The notes: generated by a model from the letters alone, not told the origin. 16,995 nucleotides of DNA from an uncultured Campylobacter sp. (GCF_937973075.1 NZ_CALBWL010000053.1:1-16995), one strand, 5' to 3'; counted from the stretch's first letter, positions 1 through 7,348 are shown. Translations and numbers: made by a program.

Positions 1-123
1 ATAGGTTTCCCACCAGCCTTCTTGGAGTGAGAAGGAATGGTTAAATATCAGTAAATGTAACGCAAGCGTTATACAAAAGCAAAAAGCAACCATTAAATTT
101 TCTAAAATTTTAGTGTTAAACAT
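1..123 (-). CDS. Membrane protein, N-terminal fragment cut by the window edge
   Basis: An open frame starts at an ATG (123-121) and runs without a stop to the left edge, giving 41 codons. A good ribosome binding site (GAGG, 5 nt before the ATG) overlaps the stop codon of magIII, and only 2 nt separate the two genes, so it looks like the next gene of the same operon. The visible protein begins MFNTKILENL, has one hydrophobic stretch at about residues 9-28 (probable membrane segment or uncleaved signal anchor), and ends in a polar stretch with QEGWWETY. A tryptophan-rich loop after the first membrane helix recalls polytopic GT39-like or other glycosyltransferase-type membrane proteins, but this is only an impression. 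The family cannot be settled from 41 residues. Confidence 0.7.
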   Translation of the reverse strand, partial: MFNTKILENLMVAFCFCITLALHLLIFNHSFSLQEGWWETY

Positions 124-125
124 AT

Positions 126-824
126 CTACCTCAAATCATTTAAAATTATTTTCGCGCTCTCGTCGAAAATTTTACCTTTCAAATGCGCTTTGCAAAATTC
201 CACTATGAGCCCGTGAAATAGTGCATACGCGCCGTTTTCGTTCTCCAGCTTATCTGCTTTTGCCGCCGCATCGCAGGGAAAATTAGCGGAATTTACAAAC
301 TCATAGATCCGCTCAAATTCCAGCTCGCCGAGCCACGCGCTAAGCTCGTCGTAACTTTCAAACTCATAGCCCAAAGCCCCGAGCAGCCGCGCCGAGTAGC
401 TGTCTGCGACCACCACTGCGCGCTCACACGCATAGCACAGGATCGCATCGCAGCTCTCCGCGCCGATCCCCTTGCGCGCTAACAGCCACTCGCGGCTAAC
501 GCCCGCTTTAAAGCTCTCAAAATTCTCAAAATCCGCGATTATAGCTTTGCAAAGCGAGTTTAGGCGTCTCGCTTTTTGATTATAAAATCCGCTCACTTTA
601 ATGATCTCCGCAAGCTCCGCTTCATCTAGCCCGGCAATCCCCTCTAAGCTCAAAAGCCCCTTGCTACGCAGGTTTTGCAACGCCGCGTCGGCATTGCGCC
701 ACGCCGTATTTTGGATCAAAATCGCCCCCACGACCACCTCAAAGCATCCAAACCCTGGCCACCAGCGAAAATCCTTGATTTTCACGGCGCGAAAAAGCGC
801 GATAAAAAGCTCGGTCGCGCTCAT
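126..824 (-). CDS. magIII: 3-methyladenine DNA glycosylase, MagIII type (HhH-GPD superfamily)
   Basis: This 232-residue base-excision-repair enzyme should remove alkylated purines such as 3-methyladenine from DNA, leaving an abasic site. It has the endonuclease III fold: a helix-hairpin-helix at about residues 114-132 (LLARKGIGAES...) followed by the presumed catalytic Asp141 in VVVADSYSAR. The four-cysteine iron-sulfur loop of true endonuclease III is absent, as in Helicobacter MagIII. The aromatic base-binding pocket of MagIII appears as Trp21-Trp22 (FRWWPGFG) and Trp42 (QNTAW). A lysine that I recall as carbamylated in the H. pylori enzyme may be Leu206 here (FHGLIVEF). The ATG at 824 has a strong GGAGG site 6 nt upstream and lies in an ATGA overlap with the small ORF before it. 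It sits near mfd and a DUF815 ATPase, giving the operon a repair flavour. The length is slightly above the roughly 218 residues of the Helicobacter protein. Confidence 0.85.
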   Translation of the reverse strand: MSATELFIALFRAVKIKDFRWWPGFGCFEVVVGAILIQNTAWRNADAALQNLRSKGLLSLEGIAGLDEAELAEIIKVSGFYNQKARRLNSLCKAIIADFENFESFKAGVSREWLLARKGIGAESCDAILCYACERAVVVADSYSARLLGALGYEFESYDELSAWLGELEFERIYEFVNSANFPCDAAAKADKLENENGAYALFHGLIVEFCKAHLKGKIFDESAKIILNDLR

Positions 825-946
825 CTCGCGCCTCCGAAATTTCTGGCGTCGTTTCTAAAATTTCGCGCGGCGACGGCGATTTTCCGCATGCACTCTAGCA
901 CGGCGATAAAATTTACGCCAAATTTAAATTCGCGCGCCGTATTCAT
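821..946 (-). CDS. Candidate 41-residue small protein between the DUF815 ATPase and magIII
   Basis: This is an unrecognised short frame of 41 codons. Its ATG (946-944) shares an ATGA with the stop of the DUF815 ATPase gene, and its TGA (823-821) shares an ATGA with the start of magIII. It therefore exactly fills the space between them and could pass terminating ribosomes from one gene to the next. The Shine-Dalgarno region (AAGGCGG, about 4 nt before the ATG) is moderate. The predicted peptide begins MNTAREFKFG and ends RNFGGAR. It is basic, with a short hydrophobic patch near residues 10-18 and no domain I recognise. It contains several AAATTT words typical of this genome, so it may be spacer DNA that happens to be open rather than a selected gene. 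Function unknown. Confidence 0.4.
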   Translation of the reverse strand: MNTAREFKFGVNFIAVLECMRKIAVAARNFRNDARNFGGAR

Positions 947-1923
947 CTGCCGCCTTTTAAATTTGCAAAAAATTCTTCGCTAAAGCTCAAGAAAAACTGC
1001 TTTGCCGCGCGGCCGCTGCGGCTTGCGCGAAGCATCGCAAACTCCCGCGCCTTTGCGTGCAACGCATCTAAATTTGCGGCGAAGCTCAAGCGAAATTCCG
1101 CCGCGCTCATACCTTGCGCAGCCGCAAAATAGGCATCTACGATCCCTAAATACTCCTGCATGCTCCCGCCGTAAAAGCTTAGCTGCAGCCCGAAGCGCTC
1201 GCTCAGGCTGATTCGCTCGTTCGCCGCGTCGCTTAGGTGCAGTTCTCCGCGGCTGACCTGCGCGACATCGTTATCGCTTGCGCATTCGCCTACGATGTGG
1301 CGGCGGTTGGACGTCGCATACATCAGCACGTTACGCGGCGCGCGCTCTAAGGATCCTTCTAGCAGCGGTTTTAGGTGCTTGTAGCCGCTCTCGCCGAGCT
1401 CAAAGCTCAAATCATCGCAAAAGATGATAAATTTAAAATTTGTTTCGCGGATCGCGTCGATTATATCCACGAGATAGCCCAGATCGTCCCTGCCGATCTC
1501 GATGATCTTAAGGTCTTGCGGAATAAATTTAGAAAAAACCGCCTTTGCAAGGCTTGATTTGCCGCAGCCGCTCTCGCCCCATAGCAGCGCGTGGTTGGCG
1601 CTTGCGCCGCGCAGGAAAGCGTCAGTGTTTTTCATAAGAGCTGATTTTTGGCTCTCTAGCCCCACAAGCGCGTCAATACCCGTGAAATCGATGTCACGGA
1701 CGATCTTTAGCGCCTTTTTATTCGCGCGAAAGACGGCGACCTGTACCGTGCCCCAATCAATCGCGCTAAAATCGCTGAAATAAATTTGCTCGCCGGCACC
1801 GCTCTGCACGCTTCTTAGGACGGCTTGCGGCGCTAAATTCAAACCGCTCGCCGCGTTTAAATTTAGTCCTTCGCTTCTACTTTTGCTTGCGCTTTTTTTG
1901 ATATTTTCATCGCAAGTTCGCAT
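943..1923 (-). CDS. AAA+ ATPase of the DUF815 family
   Basis: This is a 326-residue predicted ATPase of the DUF815 (AAA+) family, probably cytoplasmic and of unknown cellular role. The N-terminal 45 residues are polar, Ser/Asn-rich and look disordered. The core shows Walker A GESGCGKSS (116-124), Walker B FIIFCDDLSF (165-174), a sensor-1-like ATSNRRH (203-209) and the SERFGL motif (241-246) typical of this family, where the Arg may act in trans or in nucleotide sensing. The C-terminal part is helical. The start ATG has a clear GGGAG site 8 nt upstream inside the end of mfd, and the two genes overlap by 17 nt. From memory the C. jejuni homologue (Cj1084c) also sits beside mfd, so the linkage appears conserved and hints at a link with repair or transcription-coupled processes. 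That functional link is inference only. Confidence 0.85.
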   Translation of the reverse strand: MRTCDENIKKSASKSRSEGLNLNAASGLNLAPQAVLRSVQSGAGEQIYFSDFSAIDWGTVQVAVFRANKKALKIVRDIDFTGIDALVGLESQKSALMKNTDAFLRGASANHALLWGESGCGKSSLAKAVFSKFIPQDLKIIEIGRDDLGYLVDIIDAIRETNFKFIIFCDDLSFELGESGYKHLKPLLEGSLERAPRNVLMYATSNRRHIVGECASDNDVAQVSRGELHLSDAANERISLSERFGLQLSFYGGSMQEYLGIVDAYFAAAQGMSAAEFRLSFAANLDALHAKAREFAMLRASRSGRAAKQFFLSFSEEFFANLKGGR

Positions 1924-4867
1924 TTTTTAGCTCCCTTCGCAGATAGATCAAAATTTCGCTTATCACGTCGTCATCGTCGCGCGTCTGTGCCTTTAATCGC
2001 ACCTTATCGCCGTTTGCAAGGGTGATCAAGATATTTTCGTCCATGCTCGAAATCACGCGCAAGCCAAGCTTCGTGGCCAAAACCTTAATCATCATCACGT
2101 CGATGAATTGCTTAGTGTAAATGTCCGCGCGCCCAAAGCGATCCTCGATCTCGCCGAAAATTTCAAGCACTTCGCTCGCCTCTGCGCACTTGCTAAGCCG
2201 CCTGTAAAGATCGAGGCGTAGGCGATCCTCTCTGATAAATTCCGAGTTCAAAAAGGCGTTTACGGAAATTTTAAGCTCTACGCTCGCAGCGGCGCTCTTT
2301 CTGCTTAGCAGCTTGCCGATTTCTTCTTCTAGCATCTTTAGATAAAGCGAGTAGCCAATCGCTTCGATATGCCCGCTCTGCGCCTCTCCGAGCAGGTTTC
2401 CGCCGCCGCGAATCTCCAGATCGTGATACGCTAGCACCGAGCCGCTACCCAAAAACGAGTTGCTCTCAAGCGCTACGAGCCGCTTTAGCGCGTCCTGCGT
2501 AAGAGCGGTTTTATCCTCGATCAAAAAGTAGCAAAAGCCCTGTTTGTTGCTGCGCCCGACGCGGCCGCGCAGCTGGTGTAGATCGGCGATACCGAATTTA
2601 TCAGCGTTTTCGACGATTATCGTATTTACGCGCGGCATATGAATGCCGCTTTCTACGATGCTGGTGCAAAGTAGCAGATCGTATCCGCCCGCCACAAATT
2701 TTAAAATTTCATCCTCCGTAGTTTTAGCGTCGATCTTGGAGTGCAAAATTAGAATTTTAAGGCTCGGCAAAATTTCAAGCAGCTTCTTTTTGGCGCTTTG
2801 CATCGTCGCGATGTGGTTGTGGACGTAAAAAATCTGCCCCCCGCGCCGCAGCTCGCGCGAGATCGCTTCTTTTATGATCTTTTCGTCCCACTGCTTGACG
2901 AAGGTGCGCACGTCCAGGCGGTCCTGCGGCGGGCTAAGCAGCGTGGAGTAGCTTTTAATCGAGCTTAGCGCCATATTTAGGCTGCGCGGTATCGGCGTAG
3001 CGGACATACTAAGTAGGTGCGAGGCGGCGCTTTTCTCTTTGAGCCGCTCCTTTTGCTTAACGCCGAATTTATGCTCCTCATCGATGATTATGAGCCCTAA
3101 ATTTGCGGGGTTTAAATTTAAAAGCGAGTGCGTGCCGACCACGACGATCGCCTCGCCGTTTTGCAGGCGCTTTAAAATTTCGCTCTTTTGCCTCGCGCTA
3201 CTGAAGCGATCGAGCTTGAAAACAGGAATTTCAAACTCCTTAAAACGCTCGCTAAGCGTGGCGTAATGCTGAGAGCTAAGCAGCGTCGTAGGCACGAAAA
3301 ACAGCACCGAATGGCCGCTGCGGATGCAGGCAAAGATCGCATTCATCGCAACTTCGGTCTTTCCAAAGCCCACGTCGCCGCTAAGTAGGCGGTCCATCAC
3401 CTTGCCGCTTTGCAAATCCGCCAAAATCGCGCTCACCGCCTTTTGCTGATCGCTCGTGTAGTTAAAGCCGCTCGCGCTTAAAAATTTCGCATAATCCGCG
3501 CTTTCGTTTTTGATGACGAGCCCTCGCACCAGCTCGCGCTTGGCAGCCAGCGCGATGATCCTTGAAGCGATCGCAAAGAGCTTTTCGCGCACTCGCTCTT
3601 TGATTTTTGAAAAGCTCGCCCTGCCCAGATGATCCAAGCTCACCGCGCCGCCGCTTGCGACGTAGCGATCAATCTTATTTAGATACTCTACCGGCAGCAG
3701 CAGCTTGTCGCCGCCCTCGTAGAGCAGGGATACGAACTCCTTGCTGCGCCCCATCACCTCGATGAGCTCAAGCCCGTTAAATTTAGCGATACCGTGATCT
3801 TCGTGCACGACAAAATCGCCCACGTTTAGCTCATCCAGAGCCAGGCTCGATCTTCGCACGCGCTTTTTAGGCGCCGCTTTGTTTAGAGAAAGGATGATCC
3901 GCTCGGCGCTTATTAAATTTACGACGAAATCTTCGCGTAAAATTTCGATATTGCTAAATCCGCTAAGATCAAACGGCGCGAGCAGAGCGTCGTTTCGCGC
4001 GATCAGCGTGATAGCCTCGCTGCGGTGAAATTCAAAGAATTCCTGCGACGGCGTCACCGCGAGGTCTTTAAATTTACGCGCCGCCGGCAGTACCTCGATC
4101 GCGTCTAAAAAATCCAAATTGCGCTCGGAAAAAATTTCATCCTTTTTGATCTCGTGCAGCAAGACGCAATCAAACGCCTCCGTGTAATCGACGAAGCCCT
4201 CGATGAACCAAAACCCGAGCGAGCCCAGATCGCGCGCTAGCGCGTCGCTATCTGCGCGCGATATCTTTTCGCTCACGCTCTCAAACTCGTCCTCGCTTAA
4301 ATTTGCCAAAAACGGCGCTATCTCGGTCTGTGCAAGTTCATCTTTTTCGCTTTTTTGCGTCGCGACGTCAAAGCGCCTGATACTCTCGACCCTCTCGCCG
4401 TCGAGCAGAATTCTAACCGCGCTTTCGCTCCCTACCGAAAAAATATCGATAATCTCGCCACGGAAGCTCATCTCGCCCATGCTTTCGACGATGTCGCGCA
4501 CGTCGTATCCCAGGCGTAAAATTTCCTCTTTCAGTTCGCTTAAGTTTAATTCGCTTCCAAATTTTATATTTAACGGGCGCAGATGGCTTGCGGCGGGGAG
4601 TTTGTTTAGGATTGTGCGGACGGGCGAGATTAAAATTTTTTTACCGCTTGCTTTATAAAACGCGCTAAGAGCGGTGCTTATGCCCGCAAGCTCGCCCATG
4701 TAGCTGCGCAGATCCTCGCCGAAGCTAGCTCTAAAATCAGGCAGGCAAAAGGCCGCATAGCCCATAAATTTTAGCACCTGCTCGCACGCCGCAGCCTCTT
4801 TATCGTCCTCGCAAATCAAAAGCTCTTTTTTGTTTTGCAAAAAGTATTCGTAAACCTCGGCTTGCAT
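1907..4867 (-). CDS. mfd: Transcription-repair coupling factor Mfd
   Basis: Mfd is an ATP-driven DNA translocase that dislodges RNA polymerase stalled at lesions and recruits UvrA for transcription-coupled repair. At 986 residues it is shorter than the E. coli protein (1148) but normal for Campylobacter. The N-terminal UvrB-like region spans roughly residues 1-330. The RNA polymerase-interacting CarD-like domain is at about 345-415 (VGDFVVHEDHGIAKF). The RecG-like motor has Walker A GDVGFGK (497-503), the DEEH box (596-599), motif III SATPIPRSL, and motif VI QLRGRVGRSNKQG. A C-terminal TRCF domain follows. The ATG overlaps the stop of the M23 peptidase gene by one base (TAATG), with a weak AAAGG ribosome site 9 nt upstream, suggesting coupled translation. 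The sequence looks intact. Confidence 0.97.
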   Translation of the reverse strand: MQAEVYEYFLQNKKELLICEDDKEAAACEQVLKFMGYAAFCLPDFRASFGEDLRSYMGELAGISTALSAFYKASGKKILISPVRTILNKLPAASHLRPLNIKFGSELNLSELKEEILRLGYDVRDIVESMGEMSFRGEIIDIFSVGSESAVRILLDGERVESIRRFDVATQKSEKDELAQTEIAPFLANLSEDEFESVSEKISRADSDALARDLGSLGFWFIEGFVDYTEAFDCVLLHEIKKDEIFSERNLDFLDAIEVLPAARKFKDLAVTPSQEFFEFHRSEAITLIARNDALLAPFDLSGFSNIEILREDFVVNLISAERIILSLNKAAPKKRVRRSSLALDELNVGDFVVHEDHGIAKFNGLELIEVMGRSKEFVSLLYEGGDKLLLPVEYLNKIDRYVASGGAVSLDHLGRASFSKIKERVREKLFAIASRIIALAAKRELVRGLVIKNESADYAKFLSASGFNYTSDQQKAVSAILADLQSGKVMDRLLSGDVGFGKTEVAMNAIFACIRSGHSVLFFVPTTLLSSQHYATLSERFKEFEIPVFKLDRFSSARQKSEILKRLQNGEAIVVVGTHSLLNLNPANLGLIIIDEEHKFGVKQKERLKEKSAASHLLSMSATPIPRSLNMALSSIKSYSTLLSPPQDRLDVRTFVKQWDEKIIKEAISRELRRGGQIFYVHNHIATMQSAKKKLLEILPSLKILILHSKIDAKTTEDEILKFVAGGYDLLLCTSIVESGIHMPRVNTIIVENADKFGIADLHQLRGRVGRSNKQGFCYFLIEDKTALTQDALKRLVALESNSFLGSGSVLAYHDLEIRGGGNLLGEAQSGHIEAIGYSLYLKMLEEEIGKLLSRKSAAASVELKISVNAFLNSEFIREDRLRLDLYRRLSKCAEASEVLEIFGEIEDRFGRADIYTKQFIDVMMIKVLATKLGLRVISSMDENILITLANGDKVRLKAQTRDDDDVISEILIYLRRELKNANLR

Positions 4868-5760
4868 TATTTAAACCTTTCGATCTGGTGCTGCACGACG
4901 TTCGCGATCTCCTGCCACGATACGTTAGGCTCCAAGGTCGAGATATTTTTGAAATTCTGCGCGTTCCAGCTCATAAAATTTGCAGGATCGACGCTTTGAG
5001 CCAAAAACCTAACTTCGTAATGCAAGTGCGGACCGGTGCTGTAGCCGGTGTTGCCGCTATAGCCGATGAGATCGCCCTTTTTAACCCAAGAGCCCGGCGT
5101 TACGACCACGGAGCTAAGGTGTCCGTAGCGGGTTTCAAAGCCGTAATTGTGCGATAGAATCACTAAAATTCCATATCCGCTGCCGCTACCGCCTGCAAAC
5201 TGCACGAAGCCCTCTGCCGTCGCAAACACCGGAGTGCCCTCACTCGCTCGCAAGTCGATGCCGTGGTGCATCCTCATAACGCCGCTGATTGGATGAGTGC
5301 GCATCCCAAAAGGGCTAGTAACGCCGCGATACTGCATCGGAAGTCCGTTAGGCACAGCGCTAAGAATCGCGCTCGCCGTTTTTTCGCTAGCTGCAATGTG
5401 CGCGCCGGAGCCCTTTTTACGCTCCTTTTTCATCTCATTCATCGCAAGCATTACCTGGATATCACTATCCAGCCCGCCCCCATCGTCTTCGCGTCCGTCC
5501 AGCTTAGCAAGTACCTCCTCGTTTTTGCCCTCAAGTGCGATATTTTGCTCTTTAAGCGCGAGATTTTCGGCGTAGAGGGTTTTGTTTAGCTCCTTTAAAT
5601 TTGAGCGGTCGCTAGCGAGTTTAAAGATCGCAAAAAACAAAACGAGCAGAAAAATTACGAAAAACGCGGATAAAATTTTAAGTTGAAATCTAAAATTTTC
5701 GCCAAAATACAGCGTCTTGGTGCCAAAGTGATCGCTTAGGGTAAGTTTAGTTTTAGCCAC
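4867..5760 (-). CDS. Membrane-anchored M23 (LytM) peptidoglycan endopeptidase, Pgp3/Csd-like
   Basis: This is a zinc metallopeptidase predicted to cut peptide crosslinks in peptidoglycan from the periplasmic side of the inner membrane. The chosen GTG start (5760) gives 297 residues: it has GAGG 6 nt upstream, whereas the in-frame TTG at 5772 has no ribosome site. The layout is a cytoplasmic tail (1-30), one membrane segment (about 31-48), a coiled coil (about 50-88) and a M23 domain (about 148-250). The zinc ligands and catalytic residues are present: His165 and Asp169 (HHGID), His214 (RYGHLSS), and His245 and His247 (GPHLHYEV). This matches the LytM-type shape peptidases of epsilonproteobacteria (Csd1/2 in Helicobacter, Pgp3 in C. 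jejuni, by memory). It overlaps the end of folC by 8 nt and touches mfd. I see no bactofilin gene beside it, unlike the arrangement I recall in C. jejuni. Confidence 0.9.
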   Translation of the reverse strand: MAKTKLTLSDHFGTKTLYFGENFRFQLKILSAFFVIFLLVLFFAIFKLASDRSNLKELNKTLYAENLALKEQNIALEGKNEEVLAKLDGREDDGGGLDSDIQVMLAMNEMKKERKKGSGAHIAASEKTASAILSAVPNGLPMQYRGVTSPFGMRTHPISGVMRMHHGIDLRASEGTPVFATAEGFVQFAGGSGSGYGILVILSHNYGFETRYGHLSSVVVTPGSWVKKGDLIGYSGNTGYSTGPHLHYEVRFLAQSVDPANFMSWNAQNFKNISTLEPNVSWQEIANVVQHQIERFK

Positions 5761-7348
5761 GGCGCGCCTCAAGCCATAAAATAAAATTTTCTACCAAATG
5801 AAACGAGCCGAAAACCAAATACTCCTCGTCCGCTCTAAGCTCGCCGCGAAACGGCGAATGCGGAATTTTAAGCGCGTCAAGCGCACGGGTTATCGCCTCT
5901 GCCGCCATTTCGCGATCCGCAACCTCGTAGCTAAAAATCTCCACGCGCTCTACCACGGGTGCTAAAGTCCGCAGCACCGCGACTACGTCCTTATCGGCAA
6001 AAGCATTGTAAATTAGCACGATCTTTCTGCCCCCGTAGATTTCGGTAATTTCGCGGGCGACTTGCTGTGCCGCAAGCTCGTTGTGTCCGACATCCACGCG
6101 TAAATTCGGCGCCAGAGCCTCCATCCTTCCGCGTAAATTTAGAGGCGGCAGCTGTGAAATTTCAAATTTCAAATTTAAAAATTTCATCGCGGCAAGCGCT
6201 AGAGCTAAATTTGAAATTTGAAATTTAGGCAGATTATTGTGCGCGCAAAACTCTACGATCTGCGCTCGCTCGCTCTTGCTTAAAAGCTCTGCTGCAAACC
6301 TCAAATGAGTTCCTTTTTGCTCTGCGATCTGCTGCGCGATACGAAGCGGAATCTCGCTCATCTCATCGCTTAAGATCGCTTCCTTATCCATCGTAATGAG
6401 CTTAGTGTGGGCGATCTGCTCTAGATTTTGTCCTAGCATACCCAAATGGTCGGTGCCGATCGGTGTAAAAAGCGACAGCGTGCGCCCAAAGCTTGACGTA
6501 GCGTCAAACTCGCCGCCCATCCCAGCCTCGATCACGCAGTAATCCCTAAAAAGCACTGCCGCCGCAAGCGTGAGATACTCGAAATACGACAGACTATCTT
6601 TAAACTCCGCGGGCAAGCTCTCTTGCAAAAACTCATGCGCGAAATCAAGCTCCTCATCCGTAGCATCGCGCCCTAGCGAAATGGGAAGCGAGCTTTGAGC
6701 GGATTTAAAATTTGATCTTAGCGGAGATTTAAAATTTTGCTCAGACGGCGATTTGAGATCTTGCGAATTCCATAAATTTTGCGTAGAAGCAGAATTCCGC
6801 GTATCTATGGAATTTCGCGCGATAAAATTCTGCTCGCTATAAAAATTTTGCGTGGTATAAACAGAGTTTTGCATGGCGGAATTCTGCTCGCTATGTAAAT
6901 CCTGCGTGGCGGAATTTTGCAAATTAGAAATAGAAATTTGAGAGGCGGAATTTTCTCCGCTCGCAAAATTTTGCATCTTTACGGAATTTTGTTTTTCCGT
7001 AAAATTTGACGCCGAAGCGGAATTTTGCTCGTTTTTAAAATTTGAAGCGCCTGAATTTAACTCAAAAACAGGACTTTGCGCGATGCGTCCGCCTAGATAG
7101 ATGCGCTCGTTGAGCTTAAAAACGTGCGGGCTGGTGTAGTGCCCGACGCTAAAGCCCGCTGCGGCGATCGCGTTAGCCAAAAATCGCCCGGTGCTGCCCT
7201 TGCCGTTGGTGCCGATGATTTGAATGACGTTTTTGAGCGGAATTTTATCTTTAATGGCAGCATACGCCCGCGGGAAGCGCTCATAGTCGATTTTTTTGTA
7301 ATAAATCGGGCGATTTTGCAAAAATTCTTTAATGCTGCGCCCGCTCAA
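5753..7348 (-). CDS. folC: Folylpolyglutamate synthase / dihydrofolate synthase with a large repeat insertion
   Basis: FolC adds glutamate to dihydropteroate and to tetrahydrofolate, using ATP (Mur-ligase fold, cytoplasmic). I prefer the TTG start at 7348: AGGGGA lies 7 nt upstream, and the longer frame from 7408 would reach deep into lptE. This gives 531 residues, whereas family members are usually about 390-430. The P-loop is GTNGKGS (46-52). The core continues after residue 226 with YFEYLTLAAA, the EAGMGGEFDATS motif (about 274-285), FTPIGTDHLGMLG (294-306) and a C-terminal ligase domain with VDVGHN. Between ERIYLGGR and DATDEELDFAHEF lies an insertion of about 130 residues (about 96-226) rich in Gln, Asn and Ser, made of degenerate six-residue repeats. 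The frame is open and all visible core motifs are present, so the enzyme is probably functional. It overlaps lptE by 20 nt and the M23 gene by 8 nt. Confidence 0.93.
   Translation of the reverse strand: MSGRSIKEFLQNRPIYYKKIDYERFPRAYAAIKDKIPLKNVIQIIGTNGKGSTGRFLANAIAAAGFSVGHYTSPHVFKLNERIYLGGRIAQSPVFELNSGASNFKNEQNSASASNFTEKQNSVKMQNFASGENSASQISISNLQNSATQDLHSEQNSAMQNSVYTTQNFYSEQNFIARNSIDTRNSASTQNLWNSQDLKSPSEQNFKSPLRSNFKSAQSSLPISLGRDATDEELDFAHEFLQESLPAEFKDSLSYFEYLTLAAAVLFRDYCVIEAGMGGEFDATSSFGRTLSLFTPIGTDHLGMLGQNLEQIAHTKLITMDKEAILSDEMSEIPLRIAQQIAEQKGTHLRFAAELLSKSERAQIVEFCAHNNLPKFQISNLALALAAMKFLNLKFEISQLPPLNLRGRMEALAPNLRVDVGHNELAAQQVAREITEIYGGRKIVLIYNAFADKDVVAVLRTLAPVVERVEIFSYEVADREMAAEAITRALDALKIPHSPFRGELRADEEYLVFGSFHLVENFILWLEARRG
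6157..6226. repeat. Perfect 21-bp inverted repeat inside folC
   Basis: The left arm (6157-6177) and right arm (6206-6226) are exact reverse complements. Each arm is built from AAATTT blocks separated by single C (left arm) or G (right arm) bases. They flank a 28-nt loop (6178-6205). In the folC message this could form a 21-bp A/U-rich hairpin. It lies in coding sequence for the conserved part of the enzyme (PKFQISNLALALAAMKFLNLKFEIS) and does not disturb the frame. Confidence 0.9.
6673..7063 (-). repeat. Degenerate 18-nt / 36-nt in-frame repeat array encoding an xQN[S/F] hexapeptide, within folC
   Basis: The insertion of about 390 nt in folC is repetitive. Read on the plus strand, the core GCGGAATTTTGC or a one- to two-base variant starts at 6876, 6909, 6945, 6981 and 7017, so four of the five copies are 36 nt apart. 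Further TTTTGC or TTCTGC ends lie at 6740, 6782, 6833, 6851, 6872 and 6974. Every interval is a multiple of three, often 15, 18 or 21 nt. On the coding strand the unit reads as xQNSxx or xQNFxx (for example EQNSAS, KQNSVK, MQNFAS, LQNSAT, EQNSAM, TQNFYS, EQNFIA). A 30-nt segment is also duplicated at 26 of 30 positions (6826-6855 and 6880-6909). This suggests expansion by slippage or unequal recombination followed by drift. The product is probably a disordered surface loop. Confidence 0.85.

Noticed and set aside
17..77. Small hairpins (CCTTCT/AGAAGG at 17-35, and TAACGC/GCGTTA near 59-72) that at first looked like an insertion-sequence end or a terminator
   Set aside because: Both lie inside an open frame on the minus strand with a good start and ribosome site, the stems are short, and no transposase or U-run is present.
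4203..4658. 151-codon plus-strand open frame within mfd
   Set aside because: It is the antisense shadow of a clearly conserved mfd region, with a low-complexity Ser-rich translation and no family resemblance.
5753..5772. TTG 5772 as the M23 peptidase start
   Set aside because: There is no ribosome site before it, while GTG 5760 has GAGG at 6 nt.
6876..7028. 36-nt periodic motif resembling a CRISPR array
   Set aside because: The units are degenerate, there are no unique spacers between identical repeats, every interval keeps the folC reading frame, and no cas gene is nearby.
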